A stretch of DNA of 64,000 nt from Cymbomonas tetramitiformis (taxonomy: Eukaryota; Chlorophyta; Pyramimonadophyceae; Pyramimonadales; Pyramimonadaceae), in assembly GCA_001247695.2 (NCBI GenBank), contig LGRX02034684.1, positions 31,040 through 95,039 of the forward strand, read 5' to 3'. Shown here in pieces: positions 58,673 through 64,000 of the stretch (position 1 is the first letter of the stretch; each line of letters starts with the position of its first letter). The notes under the pieces were generated by a model, which was not told the DNA's origin, did not search any database, and saw nothing but the letters and a program-made list of their open reading frames with translations. The translations under genes were made by a program, and so were the position numbers.

Positions 58673-60330
58673 AGCCACCACTTCACAGGTGGTGACTCTA
58701 TACAACGAGTCTCTTCAGATCACTAGCTAGTCGGGCTGAGACATGTCCAGTCCAACAGGGTAAAGTATTCTGGTGGGAGAAATTATTTACATTTAAAACA
58801 TAGCTTGTGGACTCTCTTCAGCATTTCTATAGTCTCATTTGGCACTGTATACAGATATGTCTATATCTATGTAAGTGAAAGCATTGAACTCACAGGTATG
58901 CTCGGCTCAAGAGATAGTGAAATAACTGTCAGAGCTCATACCGTGAGACTCCAAAGCTCTCTAGAAATGTCAAATGAGACAGTGCCCAGTCCGGTCACCG
59001 AAGTCCAATGACGACAGAACCGAATAGAGTGTCTATTGCTGTGATGTCAGATCTGACTAATGCTGACCGTCGGATCTAGTACAGTACTAACTAAGCACTC
59101 TGCGGAATCTCAGTACTGTGCTCTGTACTATTATCACTCTAATGATTTTTCAGGGTCTTCTGTGTAGGGTATGTGTACTATGTACGCATATAGGCTCTGT
59201 ATACTGTAGGTTGTAGACTTAGACACTTTTGATCGTTGGTAATTCTGCTCACAGCTCCTGATGTACTCTGTGCTTTGTCTACTGTGTCACAGTTGCTTCA
59301 CACTACTCTATATAATACATTTCTACCATCGCAACTCTTATCCCTAACACACCACCTGATATTGGTGAATGTTCTTCGAACGATAACGCTACAAGTCGAA
59401 CCTTGCTTAATTTCTGCTGCTGCTTATATAAATCGACCTCAGCAACTCCTGATGTCCGAGCTTCTGTTGCGGTGTTGTCATATATTAAATCTGAAATGTT
59501 CTCGCCAGAGCTGACGTGTTCCATCAACGCTCTTCCATCTTTTACTAGCTCTGTGCACCACTTCGTTCTGACTAGCATGTGCCTGCCTGATGGATTGGTT
59601 CTGCGCTCCTGTGGTAGAAATCGCTTGAGCTCCCCCATTGTCACAGAAGATATGGATTGGTCGCTGCACCGTTCCGATCGAATCAAGAACCTGTATGAGA
59701 TACATCTAATATTTGCCTGTCGTAGTCATCGCCACGATCTCTGTCTCTGGTGTGGAGCGCTGATGCTACAATCGTTTGCAGCTTCGATGTCCAATAATGC
59801 ACCAGTGTTCCGTTGAGATCAATAGCGTTCCTGTGAACGATATTCCTGTCGCGGCGGCAACGACGACACGACCGTTGGTTCATCTTCCCAACACGACAGT
59901 AGAAAGCGACACGCCGTGCCGAGCTGACTTCTACGCTTGCATCTGAGGAAGTTCTCAATTATTCGCAACATGTTGGAGAACGGCAGATTCCCCCACTGTG
60001 GCTGTCGAAACGCTGGATGCCGACATCCTCCTTCGCGCTTCAGCCGTCTCGGCAGGAGGCGCTGGGTATGTCCTCCGCCACACAGCAATCGCGAAATAAG
60101 TTGAACGGGCCAAAATTCAGTGTCCAGACCGTGCCACAACGCCGGTAGCAACATCCAATACATGGATATCCTCACAATGGATATCCGGGAAAATGGGCAA
60201 CACAGATGACAGTTTCGGTGAAGACTTAAACTGAATATTATGAGGTAACCGGAAATAATATGAACCTCGAACCTAAACCCGGATCGGCAACGGTCGGTGA
60301 CAGGTGACACCGCTGTGACACACACCCCGA
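58673..60330 (-). pseudogene. Decayed Ty1/copia pol 3' end
   Basis: Minus-strand frames at 59958-59683, 59705-59478 and 59686-59303 carry shuffled copia RNase H signatures: G-T-L-V-H-Y-W-T-S-K, P-I-H-I-F-C-D-N-G-G-A, then R-T-K-W-C-T-E-L-V-K-D-G-R-A-L-M-E-H-V. They switch frame several times, so the copy is dead. A CACCAC ... GTGGTG hairpin at 58677-58696 lies downstream, as at the 3' end of the intact copia. Confidence 0.65.
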
Positions 60331-60404
60331 GCTAGTACGGATCTAAGGGAGTCTGCCAGGGCCTACACCGGCTACTCCGGGAGGGTTGCCGGCAGATTCC
60401 AGTA

Positions 60405-60432
60405 CACCACCTCCGTAGTTGTGGAGGTGGGG
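60405..60432 (-). promoter_or_regulatory. Fifth polypurine-type hairpin
   Basis: CCACCTCC ... GGAGGTGG with an 8-base loop; on the minus strand it is followed by TG and TACTGGAATC. It probably marks the 3' end of a further copia fragment. Confidence 0.45.
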
Positions 60433-61937
60433 AGTGTCACATACAGTGGTACACATCCCTGCAGCTCTAGCAAGTCAAGCTACAGTGCAATTCTGATCCA
60501 AACCGCCTAGGGTTGCTAGTGGGTGACAGCGTGACACCCCGCAAGGGCATCTGGCTCCTGCATGTCGAAATCAAATCTGCAAAGCTACAGCAGGAGCAAA
60601 CCAAATTCACGTGTATAAACTGTCCAACGGCAACAAACATATTGAAGGAGTCGGTGCCGTTGAAGAAAAGCATTCGCGGAAGAACTCAAGCCGCTACTCC
60701 ATCATGTGTGGAGCCCCGAAAGAAATCAAGTGCCATCCGAATCAAATGCTGCACCACCAGAAGCGGTGTCCAGCTCACTAGCCAACAGACAATCTGGCGT
60801 TTTTGACTCTTTGAACCTGCTTTTAGAAGACGTTTTTTTTGCTTTTGTACTATTTTTCTAGACCAAATTTGGCATCACACGTCATCAAATCGCATAAGCA
60901 TATCCTTGACACGTCATGACACGTCATCATATCGCACAGTGAACCGTTGACACGTGGCACTATGATATGTGTTTGTTGAGTTTTTTTATCTCCGTCGGCA
61001 AGGTAATTGAACAACATAAGAACGCAGAAGAAGCAATCAACGGAGAGAGATATCTTTTTGGATTGGATGTGTTCATAAACACAAGCCCCGCGTCAAAAAA
61101 CGCGGTTATACAACTATCATCACACGGGTATTGTTGCATGGACGTTGTCTATTCGTTTATTTACAAGTATAATGTTTGCTAGTGTTAGTAGTCTTACTAT
61201 ATGGTTGCCCATAAATGTTCGATAGTGAATTTTCCGTGCCGTGCCAAATGGTCATGTTGTCTGCCGATTTGATACAAATTGTTCGGTTGTGAGGACTGAA
61301 CCAGTCTCACAAGGGTGCAAGTAACACTTACAGGGAATATGGTACTGGGACCATAGGGTGATATCGGAAGACTTTGTATACTGTCGGATATTTCGTATAA
61401 CTTAGGTGAACTTTCACTGTTTGAAGTTACAAGACACCAGAGGTCAGTGCCAATGTGTAACTAATTCCAAAACTCCCATGAGAGCTTGTTCAGCTCTTTA
61501 AGTAGTAACATGTCGACTCGAATTCCCTCAGATCTCATCCGAATTCGACAGTCACAGTGCTCAGTCACTTCATGTTCACATATCCTATGACCTGTCTTGT
61601 CATTTAGACCTTGGGCTGCAGCTGCCAGTCATACAATGATCTCTGCTCTGAGTTGCTGAATAGTCATAGATCTGATGATGTGGCAAGAACTGGGGCTCTC
61701 CTGGTTTCCCTCCAGTTCTGTGTGGCTGTTTGAATATAAAATGGTTCCCCCCATTTCTGGAATGGTTTCCCACCAATTCTCTCAACCTGATCTGCTGTGG
61801 TTGCAGATGTTCAAAAAGTCACAAGCTGTCAGTCACCCTCGTCATACCTCGCGGTCATACTGGTGACTGTCATTGGTGCTGTCACTCGTCATTCTGACAC
61901 GTCTGTCTCTCGTCTGACTCGCGATACACCCTAGTAC
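60433..61937. other. Non-coding tract, left side of the gypsy 3' LTR
   Basis: Only short open frames (60513-60806 and 60967-61182) with no recognisable domain. The right part, leftward from 61938, should be the 3' LTR of the next element, but its outer end cannot be placed without a partner copy. Confidence 0.4.
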
Positions 61938-61940
61938 AAC

Positions 61941-61955
61941 TCTCCCCCCCTTTTC
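61941..61955 (-). promoter_or_regulatory. Polypurine tract of the gypsy element
   Basis: GAAAAGGGGGGGAGA on the minus strand directly precedes the LTR start, the usual plus-strand primer position. Confidence 0.7.
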
Positions 61956-62054
61956 GGCGCGCCTACGTCCTCGCTAGGCTGTCCTGCGTGCCCTTATGTA
62001 CATAGTCAGGGGAGGTTAGCATGCACTTTGCGACAAGATCGGGCTGCTAAGCCC

Positions 62055-62155
62055 TCGGTTCTTGGGTCCGTGCCCCCCAGTCCTCGGGTCCGGGTCCCCC
62101 TTACGGTTCTTGGGTCCGTGCCCCCCAGTCCTTGGGTCTGGGTCCCCTTCCGCAA
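62055..62155. repeat. Two 48-bp direct repeats
   Basis: CGGTTCTTGGGTCCGTGCCC followed by CCCAGTCC(T) and TCGGGTCCGGGTCCCC occurs twice at a 48-base interval, between the methyltransferase stop and the polypurine tract. Confidence 0.75.
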
Positions 62156-62231
62156 TCCGGGTTCGCCAAGGCGCTTCACCGTCTCACGCTGCCAACGCTC
62201 ATCAGGTTTGGCAACCTCGGCACTTCCCAGA

Positions 62232-63482
62232 TCACGGGTCTTCCGCGGCCATTGCGCCCCGTGGCTGACCAGCCTCGGTATCTTGAAACTCGCACGTGTC
62301 AGTCCTCGCTGTCAGCGTCGAAATGAGGTTCATTATCGCGAGCGCGCTCTCCTCCTTCATGCGCTCGTTCAGCTTCAGTTCGCAAAACAGGTGGTGCAGC
62401 AACGCGCGAGGTATTGCATATACCGCTTGGGCTGAACCCATACCGCGGGTGTTGGCCGAGGAGATGCCCCCCTGGGCCGTGTTCTCGTGCCTCCCTAGCA
62501 TCGCTCGCGCAGGGCAGGGAGTCGTGTGGGTGCACAGCAACAAAGGTACTGAAGGTGCTGCATTTGTCCATATGTGAGTTGGCTTCATGTACGGTGTGCC
62601 ATACTTACAATAGGTGGTCAACAGCGGCTCTGGCAGACCTTTCATTACGGCGCGCGTGTGCAATCCTCGCAGCGTGTCGCCAGCGGGGTTTTCTATGAAG
62701 AAATACGCAGGATCGTAAAACTCAATGATCTCCCTGGTACGCCGCACGCGCCTGTCCGCCAGCTTCATATCTGGAGCCCCCAGTGTCTTCGCCTTGCTGT
62801 ACTCCTTGCAGGGGGGGCTGGCCCAGATGACGTCGAAATGATGCCGCGGGTAGAGCTTGTAGTTCCAGTGAAGGATGTCCTCCGTGCACGTGGCTTGCCA
62901 CTTTGGTAGGATGTCCACTGTTACTACCTCGCAGTCCCTGAACTGACGTTGGAACTGCTGCTCCACTGAGCCGGCGGTACCGCAGAACAACACCAAGATT
63001 CTGACTGGGCGCTGCACTCTCGAGAGGTGAGGCTGATAAGCTCGGCTTTGGCTACTGCTGTGGACTGTCGGGGTGGGAGGTCTCATAGCCATCAACTGTG
63101 CCCGCTGCTCCTTCTGACCCTTGTGAGTCTCCCTTCGCCTTTTCTCTGGAGCCTTCTTCAACCTTTCCTCCTCAGCTTCGAAGACTCGCAGTGGTTCCAG
63201 CCTGCCCCCTCGCCGTTCCAAGTCCTCTCGGGTTCGCCACTGGCTGTGACTATGCGGCAGCCCTTTCCATTTGGTTAGCCACTCCTGCACTGTCCCGCCA
63301 GCCTTCCCACCTAGCTTCCTGAAGCGAGTGCTGATGATGCGTTCCACCTCACGCTCCCTCTGACCCTCTACCAAGACCGGTGACGGTGCCATTTCCTCCT
63401 GCCTGCTCACGAAGTGCTTAGCTCCCGACTGAACTGGGGTGAGCCGATCCGCTGTGAACACGTCGTGCACCTTCCAATGCAC
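62232..63482 (-). CDS. Chromodomain plus C5-cytosine methyltransferase, C-terminal part of gypsy Pol
   Basis: 416 codons, open. It starts inside the conserved gypsy tail (H-W-K-V-H-D-V-F-x-A-D-R-L-T-P). A chromodomain follows (E-V-E-R-I-I ... L-T-K-W-K-G-L-P ... W-R-T-R-E-D-L), which in other elements guides integration to methylated H3. From about residue 165 a cytosine methyltransferase fold appears: L-V-L-F-C-G-T-A-G-S (motif I), A-S-P-P-C (motif IV, catalytic Cys near 62810), I-E-N-P-A-G (motif VI) and K-P-T-H-I-W-T-N (motif VIII position), ending Y-A-I-P-x2-L-x3-L (motif X). The ENP-A-G wording resembles viral and phage Dcm-like enzymes rather than DNMT3. All core motifs are present in one frame. 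Confidence 0.85.
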   Translation of the reverse strand: MHWKVHDVFTADRLTPVQSGAKHFVSRQEEMAPSPVLVEGQREREVERIISTRFRKLGGKAGGTVQEWLTKWKGLPHSHSQWRTREDLERRGGRLEPLRVFEAEEERLKKAPEKRRRETHKGQKEQRAQLMAMRPPTPTVHSSSQSRAYQPHLSRVQRPVRILVLFCGTAGSVEQQFQRQFRDCEVVTVDILPKWQATCTEDILHWNYKLYPRHHFDVIWASPPCKEYSKAKTLGAPDMKLADRRVRRTREIIEFYDPAYFFIENPAGDTLRGLHTRAVMKGLPEPLLTTYCKYGTPYMKPTHIWTNAAPSVPLLLCTHTTPCPARAMLGRHENTAQGGISSANTRGMGSAQAVYAIPRALLHHLFCELKLNERMKEESALAIMNLISTLTARTDTCEFQDTEAGQPRGAMAAEDP

Positions 63483-63558
63483 GGGTAGCTCTAACCTGTA
63501 TGCTGACGGAGCTCCACGGTCCTGCTCTGGCAGCTCTTGCTGCCTGTGAATGCCGAGG

Positions 63559-64000
63559 CTAGTCGCTGTACAGACATTCTACTACACGTAGGGGGCCGTG
63601 CCTGAGCTTGCGCAGCTTCGGCTTCATCCCCCGATCTCCGGGCAGAGTCAGGTGCTGGCCATCCACCCATACTTGATCATTCACCTTAATGTGCTGCAGC
63701 CGGTGTCGTGCGTCAAACTGCTCCATCATGCGCTGCTGGGCCATCTGCAGGTTCACCCGCGCTGCCTGTAGTTGCCGCGCGAACTGCTTGGCCAGCTCGT
63801 GCGCAGTCCCTCTCTTATCCGCCGCTACTCACCCACCTTTTCTTCGTCTTGACCCACCTAAGGCTGCGTCCATGAAGAAGTCCAGCTGTGTTGCGGGAGC
63901 GTGTCCGTACACCAACTCAAAGGGAGAGAATCCAGTCGCTGCTGACGTGGAGTCATTGATCGCGTACTCCACGGGTGTCACCCAGAGGTCCCAGTCCTCC
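63559..64000 (-). pseudogene. Integrase C-terminal part of the same gypsy element, interrupted
   Basis: From the right edge the frame reads A-T-G-F-S-P-F-E-L-V-Y-G, the end of the integrase core, then an in-frame TGA near 63822. It reopens for A-H-E-L-A-K-Q-F-A-R and V-N-D-Q-V-W-V-D (the GPY/SH3-like region), meets an in-frame TAG at 63559, and a frame change is needed to reach the chromodomain ORF. So this copy is damaged although the methyltransferase part is intact. Confidence 0.65.

Larger units (their letters stand above)
61938..64000 (-). mobile_element. 3' part of a chromodomain-methyltransferase Ty3/gypsy element
   Basis: Read on the minus strand from the right edge of the window: the end of integrase, an integrase C-terminal region, a chromodomain, a cytosine methyltransferase, then a purine-rich GAAAAGGGGGGGAGAG tract and a TGTACTAG start of the 3' LTR at 61938. 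The 5' half is outside the window. It is unrelated in its methyltransferase to the 23.6-kb element. Confidence 0.8.

Noticed and set aside
1..64000. tRNA, rRNA or riboswitch genes
   Set aside because: I saw no convincing cloverleaf, rRNA core or riboswitch sequence on either strand, although I could not run a covariance search.

Overview
The window is nuclear DNA of a eukaryote with short spliceosomal introns (about 60-130 bases) and TATA-type promoters, and it is dominated by transposable elements. The element types (Ty3/gypsy and Ty1/copia elements with methyltransferase domains, in DNA of mixed base composition) would suit a large, repeat-rich algal or other protist genome. I cannot name the species, and no conserved host gene settles the point.

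Layout. 1-12,060: two related two-gene units. Unit 1 has gene A1 (zinc-cluster protein, minus strand, leaving the window on the left) diverging from gene B1 (8 exons, 1,077 aa, ParB-like domain plus a permuted beta-class DNA methyltransferase). Unit 2 has A2 (560 aa, the same kind of zinc cluster plus a SWIM finger) and B2 (5 exons, about 585 aa, a ParB-like DGQHR domain behind an N-terminus that copies the histone H3 tail). Each unit carries its own perfect 20-bp palindrome in arrays, in introns and upstream of the genes. 12,070-16,250: remnants of gag-only copia-like elements. 16,250-19,580: an unknown ORF, minisatellites and a RecQ fragment. 19,580-45,031: a nest bounded by about 200-bp inverted repeats. 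It holds a 1.2-kb foldback element and a Ty3/gypsy-type element of about 23.6 kb between 525-bp LTR-like repeats. That element encodes gag, retropepsin, a multi-pass membrane segment, reverse transcriptase/RNase H, a DNMT3/DRM-like cytosine methyltransferase, integrase, a PHD finger and a second methyltransferase-like domain. A 6.1-kb element packed with tandem repeats splits it between gag and protease. 45,598-54,513: a young, apparently complete Ty1/copia element on the minus strand with gag and pol in a +1 overlap. 55,594-58,278: an intron-bearing host-like gene with AbfB-like and beta-trefoil-like repeats. 58,670-60,330: a decayed copia element. 61,938-64,000: the 3' end of another Ty3/gypsy element, coding for integrase, chromodomain and a different cytosine methyltransferase.

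How it fits together. Chromatin and DNA-modification modules recur on unrelated mobile elements: three or four methyltransferase domains of different classes, a PHD finger, a chromodomain and a histone H3 tail mimic. The most unusual system is the A/B pair with palindrome arrays. I infer that A and/or B bind the palindromes and that the arrays mark or control the element. The best RNA-level signal is a set of eight covarying hairpins in the gypsy leader.
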